From: a bacterium
GTDB taxonomy: Bacteria > Auribacterota > JABMQX01
Direction: 5' to 3'
DNA length: 35,365 nucleotides
Assembly: GCA_030691545.1 (NCBI GenBank)
Contig: JAUYEE010000345.1
Location: forward strand, 1 to 35,365
This document shows, in pieces, positions 1 to 9,014 of this stretch. A program made the position numbers and the translations under genes. The notes beneath the pieces are model-generated. The model was not told the origin of the DNA. It did no database searches and saw only the letters and a list, made by a program, of their open reading frames with translations. How positions within the stretch are numbered: position 1 is the stretch's first letter; each line of letters begins with the position of its first letter.

Positions 1-138
1 CGGGGAAATCTTCATGCACGTCTGGTCTGCTTTCTTCTCCGGCTTATTGTAATCCACGACCGCCTCACACAGGCGGGCAACTTCACCCTCGATTTCTGAG
101 GGTGCCATTGCATTCCATCTTCCGATAAGGTCTCGCAT
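1..138 (-). CDS. Partial phage gene, probable start of the major capsid protein
   Basis: The gene starts at the ATG at 138, behind a strong ribosome site (AAAGGAGG), and stays open for 46 codons until it runs off the left edge. The visible product begins MRDLIGRWNAMAP and matches no family I can name from this length. It follows the protease/scaffold and decoration genes on the same strand. In lambda- and HK97-like head modules the major capsid gene comes next, so capsid identity is inferred from position only. A small unknown phage protein is the alternative. Confidence 0.6.
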   Translation of the reverse strand, partial: MRDLIGRWNAMAPSEIEGEVARLCEAVVDYNKPEKKADQTCMKISP

Positions 139-162
139 TTGTTCGTCCTCCTTTTGTACTAT

Positions 163-181
163 GGGCAAGTCCTCCTTGCCC
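163..181. other. Perfect 7-bp hairpin between two phage head genes
   Basis: GGGCAAG and CTTGCCC flank a 5-base loop in the 79-bp gap between the decoration gene and the downstream partial gene. There is no T-run on either side, so it is not a classic intrinsic terminator. In the minus-strand transcript it lies about 25 bases before the next start codon, and could act as an mRNA processing or stability element between two highly expressed virion genes. Confidence 0.4.
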
Positions 182-217
182 TATCCTTCGCAGCATCCCG
201 CTAAGGACGTTCGTCTC

Positions 218-685
218 TTACAGTTCTGCGTTCGCGCGGTATCCCGCCGTCGTGCTGAATATTTGCACGAGTACCGTCGTGGTATTCGCTGCATAAGTCT
301 TCGCTACGCGCCCGATTGCCAGAAGTTCCGTCGCCACCGCGACAACCTTCTGACTTTCAAGGTAATCTCCGGTCTGCTTTGCGGGGCCTACCAGGGCACC
401 TCGCGCGAAGGTTGCCGCAGCACAAGCGAACTCAAAGACTCCTTTTGCTTTGATGAGAATTTCAGCCGTCTCACCGACCTGGGAATCCTCCATCGCAACT
501 CCAGCAAAGGTCTTCACAAAGGCTGTTTGCATAACTGTCAGGGTTACATCAGTGGCCGTGTCTTCAGCGTTCTTCACCGCACCACTAACGAGGCCGACCA
601 TGTCACCTCTTTCGATAAGGTCGCCTGTCGCCACAGGCGCGGTGCTATAATCGTCATCCCTTCTGAATCTATCCACGTTTGCCAT
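218..685 (-). CDS. Probable phage head decoration protein (DUF2190-like)
   Basis: This is a 155-residue acidic, alanine- and valine-rich protein with no signal peptide or membrane segment. It has short alternating beta-type segments (TGDLIERGDMVGLVSG, then ARGALVGPA) and ends in a repetitive hydrophobic strand, TTTVLVQIFSTTAGY. This composition and the VATGDLIERGD-type opening resemble small capsid decoration or fibre proteins of the DUF2190 type, which cap or stabilise expanded heads. It lies just after the protease/scaffold gene and before the probable capsid gene, the lambda C-D-E position. An AGGAGG ribosome site precedes the ATG at 685. Phage identity is secure from context; the exact family is inferred. 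Confidence 0.65.
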   Translation of the reverse strand: MANVDRFRRDDDYSTAPVATGDLIERGDMVGLVSGAVKNAEDTATDVTLTVMQTAFVKTFAGVAMEDSQVGETAEILIKAKGVFEFACAAATFARGALVGPAKQTGDYLESQKVVAVATELLAIGRVAKTYAANTTTVLVQIFSTTAGYRANAEL

Positions 686-741
686 TGGTTCTTTTACCTC
701 CTGTTCTTCGCATGTTCAGTCAGGCAAGCTCGCATCCGAGC

Positions 742-2247
742 TTAACCCATCAACACTTCCGCCAGTTGCTTCGCGCCCTTAGTGATCTGCTCCTCCGTCA
801 GGGCAATGTCCATGTCGTTCGCATCCGCCATCGCGTCACGACCCTGGCTTTTCGGTTTCGCCTTGATTCCCTCGATGAGAGCCTTCCTGTCCTCGATGAG
901 GCGCTTCATCATCGGTTCATCTTCTGCCCTCTCCAGGGACTCCTTGAAGATGTCGGTCACCGCTTCCGCCGGGAGCTTCGCTTCCTGTACCATCGTTAGG
1001 GCTTTCTCCTTCTTCTGGCGGCGAACCTCCAGCACTTGCAGAGCATCCAACTTCTGCTTTGCCTCCTGAAGTTCCGTTTCTTTTGCCTTGACCTGTTCCG
1101 TCAATTCCTCGACTCTTTTTGTTTCGTCCATAGTGTTCTTTGCCTCCTTCAGAATTTCAGCAACAAGGTCTCCTCGCTGCTCTTTGAGTTCTCTTAGTGT
1201 TACTTCATCCCATTTCACATCATCACCTCCTTTGTACTCCAGCAGGTTCGTTGTCGTGGCTGGCGTACTCACTACGTCTATGGAAAAAAACCGAGTTAGG
1301 CTCTCGACGAATTCCCGCCCCCCTTGCCATCGTTTCATACCTGTCGATGATGTACTCATTCCTATCGCGTCGGGAACAGAAGCTGCCGCCTCGAGCAGGT
1401 CGAATTTCTTATTCCCCCGGTTCACTCTCACATTCCCGAAGATCGTGTCGCCCTCGAAATGGGGATTTTCAGTTATTCCCAACAGGTTTGATGGGTCTCG
1501 ACTTTCTTCATCTTCTGTTGATCGGGTATGATCGAGATACACTTTCGCGCTCTTGAGGTGCTCAAATATCTCTCCCACGGCCCTCGGGCTATAGTCCCGC
1601 TTATGTGAGCTCTTCGGCTTGAAGAGCGCGACGTTCTCCACTATTCCTCTTTCTCTATCCACCCGGCATCGTTGCATGATTCCCGACCCAGCGGGATAGG
1701 ACTCCGTTAGGACGCACTCTTTAGCCTCGGCAGACTCTCCGATGTTCAACTGCTTTGCTATGCCCTCAAGTTTTGCCAGAGCAGACGCGGGCAGTTTCTT
1801 GGCCATCTGCGAAACTCTTGCCAGTGCGTTCCTCACGTGAACCGGATCGTATTTCCCATCCGAACCCTTCACGGGGAGATGCCGAAGGCTTCTCGGCTTC
1901 GTCTTGTCGTCCTCGTCCTTCTCGCCCCCTGATTCGATGAAAATGAATGAGGAATCAGGCAGCTCGTTGATGTGGGCTGCCGTCCAGACAGCTTCCCATA
2001 GTCCGCCTTGCGATTCCTTGATTTTGTGGTTCCGAACCCATTCCTTCGCCTCTGCCATAGTCCACTTGTCCACGTCGAACAGGTAGGTCATCACATGAGT
2101 TGACCCGCCGGGGTCGATCTTGTACTTCCCGATGAGACCCTTGATTCCGTCGCCAGTCGAAATCGTGATTGTGCGAATGCTATCCGAGACGAACTTTCCC
2201 TCGTCCTCGAATGGTATCCGATGGTGGTTTTCAGTTGTCTCTGGCAT
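742..2247 (-). CDS. Phage prohead protease with C-terminal scaffold region
   Basis: A 501-residue protein that appears to combine the head-maturation protease with an internal scaffold. Residues 61-74 carry KWTMAEAKEWVRNH, common ahead of phage proteases. Residues 120-170 hold a basic segment of the RHLPVKG...HVRNALAR type. The protease-like core spans about 180-340, with candidate catalytic His240 in LDHTRS, serines 298-301 in GMSTSS, and the family-typical strand IDVVSTPA near 323-330. Residues 345-440 are charged and heptad-rich, a predicted coiled coil typical of scaffold proteins removed during maturation. GGAGA lies upstream of the ATG. Catalytic residues are inferred by pattern, not alignment. 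Confidence 0.8.
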   Translation of the reverse strand: MPETTENHHRIPFEDEGKFVSDSIRTITISTGDGIKGLIGKYKIDPGGSTHVMTYLFDVDKWTMAEAKEWVRNHKIKESQGGLWEAVWTAAHINELPDSSFIFIESGGEKDEDDKTKPRSLRHLPVKGSDGKYDPVHVRNALARVSQMAKKLPASALAKLEGIAKQLNIGESAEAKECVLTESYPAGSGIMQRCRVDRERGIVENVALFKPKSSHKRDYSPRAVGEIFEHLKSAKVYLDHTRSTEDEESRDPSNLLGITENPHFEGDTIFGNVRVNRGNKKFDLLEAAASVPDAIGMSTSSTGMKRWQGGREFVESLTRFFSIDVVSTPATTTNLLEYKGGDDVKWDEVTLRELKEQRGDLVAEILKEAKNTMDETKRVEELTEQVKAKETELQEAKQKLDALQVLEVRRQKKEKALTMVQEAKLPAEAVTDIFKESLERAEDEPMMKRLIEDRKALIEGIKAKPKSQGRDAMADANDMDIALTEEQITKGAKQLAEVLMG

Positions 2248-2263
2248 GTTTATTATCTCCTGT

Positions 2264-2635
2264 TTAGTGTCGCGGAGCCGGGGGTCTCACGATGCAAACC
2301 ACTGCCACATCACTCCAAATACTGTCCACGGTTGCCATTCCAAAACAGTACCGCAGAGCATACTCTCCCTGCTTCGTCCGTTTGAATGAGAAGTGCCAGA
2401 ATACGTGGCCCTCTGGCACAAACCAGTCCTGGGTATAGTCCCTGTCAACTGCCGAAGGGTCGGGAATCACGGAGAGGCTCGTACTATCCCACACTACGCT
2501 GGCGAGAGTCGTCCAGGTTGTGAATATACCTGCCGTATCCCGCGTGTCCGCAATCTGCACGGTGACTGTCGGGGCCGCAGCGTAGGCTGACGCCATGAAG
2601 AACATCGCCAGAACAGTCAAAAGCACTCGTCTCAT
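2264..2635 (-). CDS. Small exported phage protein of unknown function
   Basis: I start this at the ATG at 2635, which overlaps the preceding stop codon as ATGA and gives a clean signal peptide (MRRVLLTVLAMFFMASAYAA). The longer reading from 2746 lies inside the upstream gene in another frame. The mature part is about 100 residues, rich in beta-forming and aromatic residues, and ends VVCIVRPPAPRH. A signal peptide is unusual for a protein between head genes. It may be a membrane or periplasmic lysis or exclusion factor, or a virion accessory protein. Function unknown. Confidence 0.65.
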   Translation of the reverse strand: MRRVLLTVLAMFFMASAYAAAPTVTVQIADTRDTAGIFTTWTTLASVVWDSTSLSVIPDPSAVDRDYTQDWFVPEGHVFWHFSFKRTKQGEYALRYCFGMATVDSIWSDVAVVCIVRPPAPRH

Positions 2636-3009
2636 TTCCCTATCTTCTTCTCCTCCGGCATGGGTTGCGCTGTCACCTTGCGCCATGCCTTCCGTCCGTT
2701 TACAACCGTCGGCAAATAGTCGAGTTGTGCTTTCGCGGTCGGCCACGCCGCCTCTGCCGCTACTTTGGTCTCGCCCAGCCTTGTCAGCTCTGGCCTGACT
2801 CGCACGAGCACCGCGACCCTCTCTCCTACCTTTGGCACGATCTCCGGTGGCACGTGCAGCCCATCGGGACTCTCAGGGAAGTCGTATCCAATGTACGTGT
2901 GGAAGTTCTCGTCCGTGCGTTCGACGGCGGTCGCCACCACCCACATCGTCACGTACCCTTCGGCTTGTTCGCCTCCGAGAAAGCCACCGAGAGAATCAAT
3001 GTCAGTCAT
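2632..3009 (-). CDS. Phage hypothetical protein, 125 residues
   Basis: A soluble protein beginning MTDIDSLGGFLGG, with no signal peptide or membrane segment. It has a hydrophobic segment (YVTMWVVATAVERTD), a central stretch VGERVAVLVRVRPEL suggesting beta structure, and a basic C-terminus. It lies 3 bases after the jellyroll-type appendage gene and shares ATGA with the exported protein that follows, so it is co-translated inside the head module. I do not recognise the family. Confidence 0.6.
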   Translation of the reverse strand: MTDIDSLGGFLGGEQAEGYVTMWVVATAVERTDENFHTYIGYDFPESPDGLHVPPEIVPKVGERVAVLVRVRPELTRLGETKVAAEAAWPTAKAQLDYLPTVVNGRKAWRKVTAQPMPEEKKIGK

Positions 3010-3012
3010 GTG

Positions 3013-4290
3013 TTACCCTCCAGGAATCCCGACTTTCGCGTCTTTCCAAATCGTGATGCGGCGGACAACCGCATTAACGTGTCGTACTAAGTCTATCCAT
3101 GCCTCCACATAAATTGTGCCAGTTCCGTTTAATGGCCCTGTTGGCTGTACGGCAGAGACGCAAAGTTGTCCCCATCCTGCGCCAGCATTTCTATACAAAA
3201 TCGCATAATTTGTTTCGTCAAGCGTCGTAGCTTGCCGATAAACAAGCCGGAGTTTCAAATTATTCCCGCGAACTTGACCTGCGGCGGCATCATTATCACA
3301 CGCTCCAGCCCCACCCATTCGGATTGCAAAAGCCGTTGTATCACTACCCCCCCGTATGTATAGGACGATATAATTGGTTGCGCTTTGGTAGTAGCCAAAG
3401 TAATAATGGATATTCGCAGTAGCCACCTGCGCTTCACTGGATGATTCCGTAAGTTCCACATCAATCGTCCCTTCCGTCGTCCCGATATTCCCCGTCCCCG
3501 GAATCGTCAGAACATCCGCCGCCCGCGTGATGCTGGCTCCGGTGGTATTCGGAATCGGACTCCGCGGGAAGTCGCCGCCCTCCAAGGTAGGGGCCGCGAT
3601 GTGGCAGGTGAGGCAGGAGTGGTAGGCGAGATACCCGAAGCCCGGCAGAGTAAACTTAAATCCGATGTCCCAGTTTGCCGCCGTCGCCGTAAATACCGCC
3701 CAACACAGGTACACGTCGTTGCCAAGATGCTCGTAGTTCGTCGTCAGTCCGGCGATGGCCCCGGCAACCCCCGCCGCCATCTTCATCTGTGTACTAATCG
3801 CCCCGTAAGCAGGGTCAATATAGACCAGGGCGCTGACGATGTACTTCACTGCCGTTAGCAACTTCGTTTGGTAGTGATATGCGTCTCCTCCAAAGTACGT
3901 GATAAAGATAGAACCGCCATTGTAGAGGTTGGGAAGCGCGGTCCTCCCCACCATCAGGTTTACCTCCGTCCACTCTGCATCTACGAAGGACGAGACCTCA
4001 TTCCTGATGCAGACATTGGTATCCGCGCCCTCGATGAGGATGCCCTGCCCGGGCCAGAACCGAGGAATGTTCGTAGCTGCCAGTCTCGCGGGCTGTTGCC
4101 AGTATTCCAATGCAGATGAGGCCCGCGTGAAGGTCGCAGTGGTGCCGGGCGCCGCTCTCTTGATGTAGATACCCTCGCCTGTGAAATCCACGTTGAGGAG
4201 CGAATTGTCGCTTTCGTCTCGCCTCTGCATGACGCCAAAGCATGGTAGCGCGATGCTGAGAGCGATCGCGATGAACAGTAAACGCTTCAT
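3013..4290 (-). CDS. Exported phage appendage protein with carbohydrate-binding-like modules
   Basis: A 425-residue protein with an N-terminal signal peptide (MKRLLFIAIALSIALPCFG). Two beta-sandwich-like modules are visible. The first carries TFTRASSALEY and later GQGILIEGADTN, a pattern common in phage spike, fibre and appendage proteins. The second follows PNTTGASITRAADVLTIPG (about 250-270), the junction usually seen before concanavalin-like modules in such proteins. A role in virion decoration or glycan binding is likely from family knowledge. The signal peptide is unexpected for a virion protein and links it to two other exported or membrane-anchored products beside it. It ends 3 bases before the next gene. 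Confidence 0.7.
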   Translation of the reverse strand: MKRLLFIAIALSIALPCFGVMQRRDESDNSLLNVDFTGEGIYIKRAAPGTTATFTRASSALEYWQQPARLAATNIPRFWPGQGILIEGADTNVCIRNEVSSFVDAEWTEVNLMVGRTALPNLYNGGSIFITYFGGDAYHYQTKLLTAVKYIVSALVYIDPAYGAISTQMKMAAGVAGAIAGLTTNYEHLGNDVYLCWAVFTATAANWDIGFKFTLPGFGYLAYHSCLTCHIAAPTLEGGDFPRSPIPNTTGASITRAADVLTIPGTGNIGTTEGTIDVELTESSSEAQVATANIHYYFGYYQSATNYIVLYIRGGSDTTAFAIRMGGAGACDNDAAAGQVRGNNLKLRLVYRQATTLDETNYAILYRNAGAGWGQLCVSAVQPTGPLNGTGTIYVEAWIDLVRHVNAVVRRITIWKDAKVGIPGG

Positions 4291-4291
4291 C

Positions 4292-4789
4292 TCAGAAGTC
4301 CTTCACGTTAAGAGCGAAAACGAATGTGCCCGCCGCGCTATTCACGACGAGTTTGTGATACCCGGGCCCCACATAAATGCGGTCGCTGACTTTTGACGCT
4401 GTTGCTGTGAGAGGATATGTCGCCGAAGCGATTGGCGTGTACACCGTGTCCGTGGGCGCGACCTGCGTGTACACCGTAATCGTCCCTGCGGTCGCGCTGC
4501 CGCTTGTGCGGACAACGGCAATTTGTATCACCCCTGTTTCCGATAGAAATGGCGTCGCATCGGCCTCCAGTAGGTGTGTTGTGAGGCCGCTCTTTACGGT
4601 CTGAAACCACGCCGACTGCCCGACAAGGTGCGGGAAGAAGGGGTTTGCTGTGCCTTCAGCATTCAGGCGTTTTACAAAGTAAGCGTGAAATAATCCCCAC
4701 GCAACTATCATAGCAAGCAGGGTCAGGAATATGTAATGTCGCGGTTTGAGAGATGAACGATCCAGAATTGACCTTTGCTTTTTCATCAC
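4292..4789 (-). CDS. Single-span membrane phage protein with beta-rich ectodomain
   Basis: A 165-residue protein with a basic N-terminus (MMKKQRS...KPRH), one membrane span at about residues 18-38 (YIFLTLLAMIVAWGLFHAYF), and a Thr/Ala/Val-rich beta domain ending FVFALNVKDF. The topology suggests an inner-membrane anchor with the C-terminal part outside the cytoplasm. It lies one base before the appendage gene and 15 bases after the MuF-like gene, so it belongs to the same transcript. Function unknown; a lysogenic-conversion or superinfection-related role is speculative. Confidence 0.65.
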   Translation of the reverse strand: MMKKQRSILDRSSLKPRHYIFLTLLAMIVAWGLFHAYFVKRLNAEGTANPFFPHLVGQSAWFQTVKSGLTTHLLEADATPFLSETGVIQIAVVRTSGSATAGTITVYTQVAPTDTVYTPIASATYPLTATASKVSDRIYVGPGYHKLVVNSAAGTFVFALNVKDF

Positions 4790-4804
4790 TGCGTTCTCCT
4801 CCGT

Positions 4805-5920
4805 TCAGTTCATGCTCAACTTCTTTAGCGGGATAATCTTCCCATCATTCACGAAACCCTTGAGGCTGTAATCGCCTTTCCGGTAAGCCTCATACCGGGA
4901 AGGCCCGAGATAACTCCTCTGAAACGCTGCTGGCTGCTTCTCAAGCCACTGCGAGAAGTTCATGTTCGCCGGGACCTGCTTTCGATGAAGCTCTCCATCC
5001 TTGTCTGCCCACCATCCTGCCCGTGTCCCCTCCGGCGGGTCGACTCCGAGACGTTCCCAAAACCGTGTCATGGGAGCATAGAAGCATCGGCAACGCGGGT
5101 GTCGTGGGAAAATGGGCTTGTCCGGGTCATCCAGGGCAAACTCTTTGCGATCATCTGCTGCACAAATCAGGCAACACCGTTCGTCAAGGGTCGCAACGAC
5201 TGATTCGCCAGTCACCACGTCCGAGTTCGCCTGATAGACCCGTTCGGCAATCTCATTCGAGACTCGCTGGATTTCCGTCTTAGCAACTAACTCGGCAGTC
5301 AGGGTCACGCCATCGAGCACTTCCTGAAACCGCCGCCAGGCTTGCGGCATGCTCTCGCCTCCTGCCATCGAACGTGCAAGGTTGTGCTTTGCCTTGAGAA
5401 ATACCCCATCCTTCGCATCCTCAAGCCGTTCTCGCCAGTGGTAGCCGTCCCACATGTCCGGGTTGTCGAGGATTTCTTTGTAGTTCTCCTCCGGCAGGGG
5501 CCGATAGATTCCGAGTCGAGCCGCGATCTGCGCCCACTGCGCCTGTGTCTTTTCCTCAAAGGGATGTGGGAGAATCTGAAATAGGGTCCCTGTCACGGTC
5601 TGATATTCGTCCTCAATCCGGGCCCGCAACCGCCTGTCGAGCGTTACGGTCACTCTCCCCATGTTCCGACCAGTCCAGTCCTGCACGTCCCTCGCCAGGG
5701 TATTCAGGAGCGGCATGTTCACGGGCGCGTCCGTCTCCGGACGTTGTGCTGCAAACGTTCCGTAGAAATGTTCTCTGAACTCTCGTTCCCCCTGGGTACT
5801 GAGTGCTATCGCCTCCCTTGCGACAGCGTTCTCCTCGCGGACGAGGGCAATTCGGTGTCTCAACAGCCGATCGAATATCCGAACGTTCCCGCTCGTCCCT
5901 TTGATAGCTTCGGCAATCAC
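4805..5920 (-). CDS. Phage head morphogenesis protein, MuF/SPP1 gp7 family
   Basis: A 371-residue minor head protein. The diagnostic MuF-type region lies at about 249-281: a cysteine cluster CCLICAADD, then PIFPRHPRCRCFYAP, the conserved H-P-x-C-R-C segment. Proteins of this family sit inside the procapsid near the portal and assist head assembly or DNA ejection. The start is a GTG at 5920 overlapping the portal stop as GTGA, so the two are translationally coupled. A tail of about 90 residues follows the motif and may be a variable C-terminal domain; I see no recognised toxin motif in it. Confidence 0.88.
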   Translation of the reverse strand: MIAEAIKGTSGNVRIFDRLLRHRIALVREENAVAREAIALSTQGEREFREHFYGTFAAQRPETDAPVNMPLLNTLARDVQDWTGRNMGRVTVTLDRRLRARIEDEYQTVTGTLFQILPHPFEEKTQAQWAQIAARLGIYRPLPEENYKEILDNPDMWDGYHWRERLEDAKDGVFLKAKHNLARSMAGGESMPQAWRRFQEVLDGVTLTAELVAKTEIQRVSNEIAERVYQANSDVVTGESVVATLDERCCLICAADDRKEFALDDPDKPIFPRHPRCRCFYAPMTRFWERLGVDPPEGTRAGWWADKDGELHRKQVPANMNFSQWLEKQPAAFQRSYLGPSRYEAYRKGDYSLKGFVNDGKIIPLKKLSMN

Positions 5921-7320
5921 GCTTCGTGCTCCTCCGGCGGGTATTTGTCCTCAGCCGTCACGCTCTTGCGTTTCGGCCCCAGCATTTCCGCGACCTCGTT
6001 CTGCAAGTTCTCTTTCTCAACATCAGGGTCAAGCCCTTCACGGCCTCGCCAAGTTTGTGTACTCATAACCCCATGCACTGCGAGCACCTCGTCCGCCTTT
6101 GCATCGCTGAGCCTGTCACGTGAGACATTCCGAGCCGCCTTGAATCCGGGCTGGTCTTCGTCTGTCTCACTCAGTCTCACGACTCGCCGGAAGATGTTCA
6201 CAAAGTGCCCGCCGAAGAACTGCTGCCAGTCCTCGAAGGATTTGATGGGGGGGGCTTCGGCGACCATAGAACTTGAGTAGTTCGCATTGCTGGCGTCACC
6301 GCTCACCATCGGTTCTGTCTGATTCGAGCCTGCTGACAGTTTGAGCATGAGTAGCCGATAGCCTTCCAGCAACGGCCTCGCGTCCAATTGCGGGGATTGC
6401 CATTCGAGGCTCTGCTTGTCGGAAATGTCAAAGAAGGTCCCTGGCTCGATGTACTGGTAGGGAACATCTTTGCCCTTTTTGCTGTCATATCTCGTCCCAT
6501 GCTGCATCCCGGCAACGTGTTCCTTGACCGCCGTCGGCGACATTCCGCTGTATTTCCGAACCAGTACGACCGCGGTGGAGACCTTGATGTATTGCAAAAG
6601 ATGTCGTATAAACGTGTCCACGTCCTTGACGGTCGTGATTTCCGCAAGCAGGTAAGGCACGCCCCGCTTTGCAGAACTATCCACGCTCAGTTTGATGTGT
6701 TGCACATCATCGGCTGGGATGCGCTCAACTGACTGTCCGTCGAGTGAGTAGTGATATGCCTCCACTTTCTCTGCATCCTCCGGGTCGGTTTCAATCCCGT
6801 AGGGGTATTTGTCCTGCGGGTCCATCACATACTCCGGCTCGATGAACCGAATCTTCATTCTCTCGCCCTCGCCGAAGAATCTCAGGAACACCTCGCCATC
6901 TCGGAACGCGCGATAGACGATCTCCTTTTGTCGCAATGTCCAGTTATTCTTCGCCGTGAACATATCCCACAGGTGCTTCTGCTGGTCTGCGGAAGCCGAT
7001 TTCCAAGAGGGCGTTAAGGCTATACCCGTGCCGATTACGTAGGTCACGTAGTTCCTGAGCATCCCCTTGTAATGGCTATTCAGTAGGGCAAGTGAGCGGG
7101 AGACCTTTCGCATCTCGGTGAGGCTTTGCGGCAGCGGCTCCATGCCCTGCCGTACGGATCGCCCGTACTGTGCGATAAGCGACCAGGAGTTTTCGTCGGG
7201 GTCAAGTTCCGCATAGTTTGACGCTTCCTTGAGTAGCTTGTCAGCCTGCTGGAGGTTCTCGAGTTCAATCTGCTCGCGTAAACCTTGAATCGCTCGCCGC
7301 CTTCGTCTGCTTTCAAACAT
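5917..7320 (-). CDS. Phage portal protein
   Basis: A 467-residue portal protein, which would form the dodecameric ring at the head vertex for DNA passage and terminase docking. Visible landmarks include the N-terminal helical part with MLRNYVTYVIGTG, the basic-acidic wing region with VERIPADDVQHIKL, RGVPYLLAEI typical of portal proteins, and the crown segment NANYSSSMVAEAPPIKSF followed by a long helix. Length matches the lambda-B/SPP1-like size range. It lies 4 bases downstream of terL and overlaps the MuF-like gene, the standard terS-terL-portal-MuF order. Confidence 0.9.
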   Translation of the reverse strand: MFESRRRRRAIQGLREQIELENLQQADKLLKEASNYAELDPDENSWSLIAQYGRSVRQGMEPLPQSLTEMRKVSRSLALLNSHYKGMLRNYVTYVIGTGIALTPSWKSASADQQKHLWDMFTAKNNWTLRQKEIVYRAFRDGEVFLRFFGEGERMKIRFIEPEYVMDPQDKYPYGIETDPEDAEKVEAYHYSLDGQSVERIPADDVQHIKLSVDSSAKRGVPYLLAEITTVKDVDTFIRHLLQYIKVSTAVVLVRKYSGMSPTAVKEHVAGMQHGTRYDSKKGKDVPYQYIEPGTFFDISDKQSLEWQSPQLDARPLLEGYRLLMLKLSAGSNQTEPMVSGDASNANYSSSMVAEAPPIKSFEDWQQFFGGHFVNIFRRVVRLSETDEDQPGFKAARNVSRDRLSDAKADEVLAVHGVMSTQTWRGREGLDPDVEKENLQNEVAEMLGPKRKSVTAEDKYPPEEHEA

Positions 7321-7324
7321 CGTC

Positions 7325-8560
7325 TTACCTCGGCATCGCCGCTCCTGGATAAACCATCATTTCAGGTTCCGTCGGCGACCAGTTGTCGTGTAACCACTTT
7401 GTCACGTACCGCCACTCGTCCATGTGGTGATTCATCACCGGTTCCGGCTTGTCCTTATCCTTCGCCCACGTGTAGCTCTCGACTTCCCGAATGAACGCCT
7501 CGCATTCTGCCGACACCGTGAATCTCGGAATCCCATCGCCGCGAGTCCAGAACAAGTCCTGCACGCACCGCACCCCATCCTGAATTGCATTATCGCCCGG
7601 CTCCGCATTCAATCCCGCTGCCTGCATATCGGCGATCAGACTCGCCGCCGACGGGTCCACTACGTACAGGTCTGCCCCCATCTCCTTGAGGATTTGCACC
7701 TTCGTTGCTGGGAGCAGGTGGGTCTGGTAAACCTCTTTCCTCAAGTGCATTCGCCCGTCTCCGTCAAGCCCCCACACGCCGACGGCAAACGGGTTGGTGT
7801 ATCCGTCATCTACCCCACAGATTGTCCAGGGAAATGGCCCCTCTCGCTCCTTGACATACACGCCTCGCTCCCATGAGTCGTACACCAAGCCCTCAAAGGC
7901 AATCCAGTGCCCAAGAATCCAGCGATCGTAGTGCCGCCCCGTGAGAGACGCCGCCGTCTCCTTGTATTTCGCCCAGGCGACAAAGTTGTCTTCTGATTTC
8001 GTGATAATGAGTTCTCTGCCGTTGCCGGGCGGATTGTTTTCAAAGAATCGCTTGTACAGAAAATGCGAAGGTGCCGAGGGATTACATGCAGAGAATATCT
8101 GAGGATTCGGGTCAGCAGGGTTACTCAATCGCCCAAGCAGCATCATGTACTCGTTCTCGTTAATCTCAATCGCCTCGTCCACACCAACAGCGCCCAAACC
8201 CAACGACCCTAAGCGAAGTTCCTCGTCAAATCCGAAATAGTAAATCTCACCTCCGCCGAGAATCGAAATCCTGCTCTCGCTTTTGTGGTGTTGAAAGACC
8301 TTTGCCCCAAGTTGCTTCCCGAGTGGCTCAAGTATTTCCTCAATTAGGGTCTTGAGGGTTGTCGGCCTGAGGCTCGCCCGTTCCTTCCGGCACAATCCAA
8401 CGAAGTTCTTGGGGAGCAGTGCGTGATCGAGAACCTTCTGGCAGAGTGCTCGGGTCTTGCCAGCACGGAATGCACCCGATAATAGAATCTCTTTCGCCTT
8501 CGACTCGACGAATGCCCGCTGTTTCGGAAAGAGTTCAACTTTTAGGTTCGCCGTCTCCAT
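7325..8560 (-). CDS. terL: Phage terminase large subunit
   Basis: A 411-residue packaging motor. The N-terminal ATPase has Walker A GAFRAGKT at residues 29-36 and a Walker B region LGAVGVDEAIEI near 120-131, with NENEYMMLLGRLSNP following. The C-terminal RNaseH-like nuclease is indicated by ICGVDDGYTNPFAVGVWG, DLYVVDPSAAS and a late acidic HHMDEWRYV. Length fits PBSX/Terminase_3-type large subunits. The ATG at 8560 lies inside the last 26 bases of the small-subunit gene, so they are co-translated. It would translocate DNA into the procapsid through the portal encoded next. Confidence 0.92.
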   Translation of the reverse strand: METANLKVELFPKQRAFVESKAKEILLSGAFRAGKTRALCQKVLDHALLPKNFVGLCRKERASLRPTTLKTLIEEILEPLGKQLGAKVFQHHKSESRISILGGGEIYYFGFDEELRLGSLGLGAVGVDEAIEINENEYMMLLGRLSNPADPNPQIFSACNPSAPSHFLYKRFFENNPPGNGRELIITKSEDNFVAWAKYKETAASLTGRHYDRWILGHWIAFEGLVYDSWERGVYVKEREGPFPWTICGVDDGYTNPFAVGVWGLDGDGRMHLRKEVYQTHLLPATKVQILKEMGADLYVVDPSAASLIADMQAAGLNAEPGDNAIQDGVRCVQDLFWTRGDGIPRFTVSAECEAFIREVESYTWAKDKDKPEPVMNHHMDEWRYVTKWLHDNWSPTEPEMMVYPGAAMPR

Positions 8561-8990
8561 TGCGAGTCACATATTCCATGACGACCCGAAGAGGTTCGCC
8601 CGTTCCCTCTATTCTCGCCGGGGCATCCAACCCTAGCATCCTCGCCCGGCGTTCCTTCACCCGGAGAATCCTGTCGGCAGCCAATGTGTCGCCGGGGATA
8701 ATTTCGCCCATTTCTGTTTTGTACCCCAAGAAACGACGCCACAGGCTCGTCTCAAGCCTGTTGAGACTATGGAGTTCAATATCCCGTAAACGATCCGCTT
8801 CATCTTTAGGGATTTCCCGAATGGCGCGGGTAACATCCTTGAAGGCAGTCGTTATGCCGATTCCGAGTTCTTCCGCGATCTGTGGATAACTCGCCCCTGT
8901 CAGTCTAAGCGCGAGCGCTTTCTTCCTGCGTCCCGCTAATGCGACGCTCACGGGGTCCGTCTTGCTTTTTCCTACCCGGTGCCTTGGCAC
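8535..8990 (-). CDS. terS: Phage terminase small subunit
   Basis: I choose the GTG at 8990, with GAGGG four bases upstream, giving 151 residues. The longer ATG at 9059 would place the first 15 or so codons inside a terminator hairpin (9015-9056). The N-terminal half has a helix-turn-helix (LTGASYPQIAEELGIGITT), as expected for a pac/cos DNA-binding subunit. A helical middle (LRDIELHSLNRLETSLWRRF) is consistent with oligomerisation, and RARMLGLDAPARIE near the end is typical of TerS tails. It partners with the overlapping large subunit. Confidence 0.85.
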   Translation of the reverse strand: MPRHRVGKSKTDPVSVALAGRRKKALALRLTGASYPQIAEELGIGITTAFKDVTRAIREIPKDEADRLRDIELHSLNRLETSLWRRFLGYKTEMGEIIPGDTLAADRILRVKERRARMLGLDAPARIEGTGEPLRVVMEYVTRNGDGEPKS

Positions 8991-9014
8991 TTTTCCCTCT
9001 GTTGCTTTCGCCCA

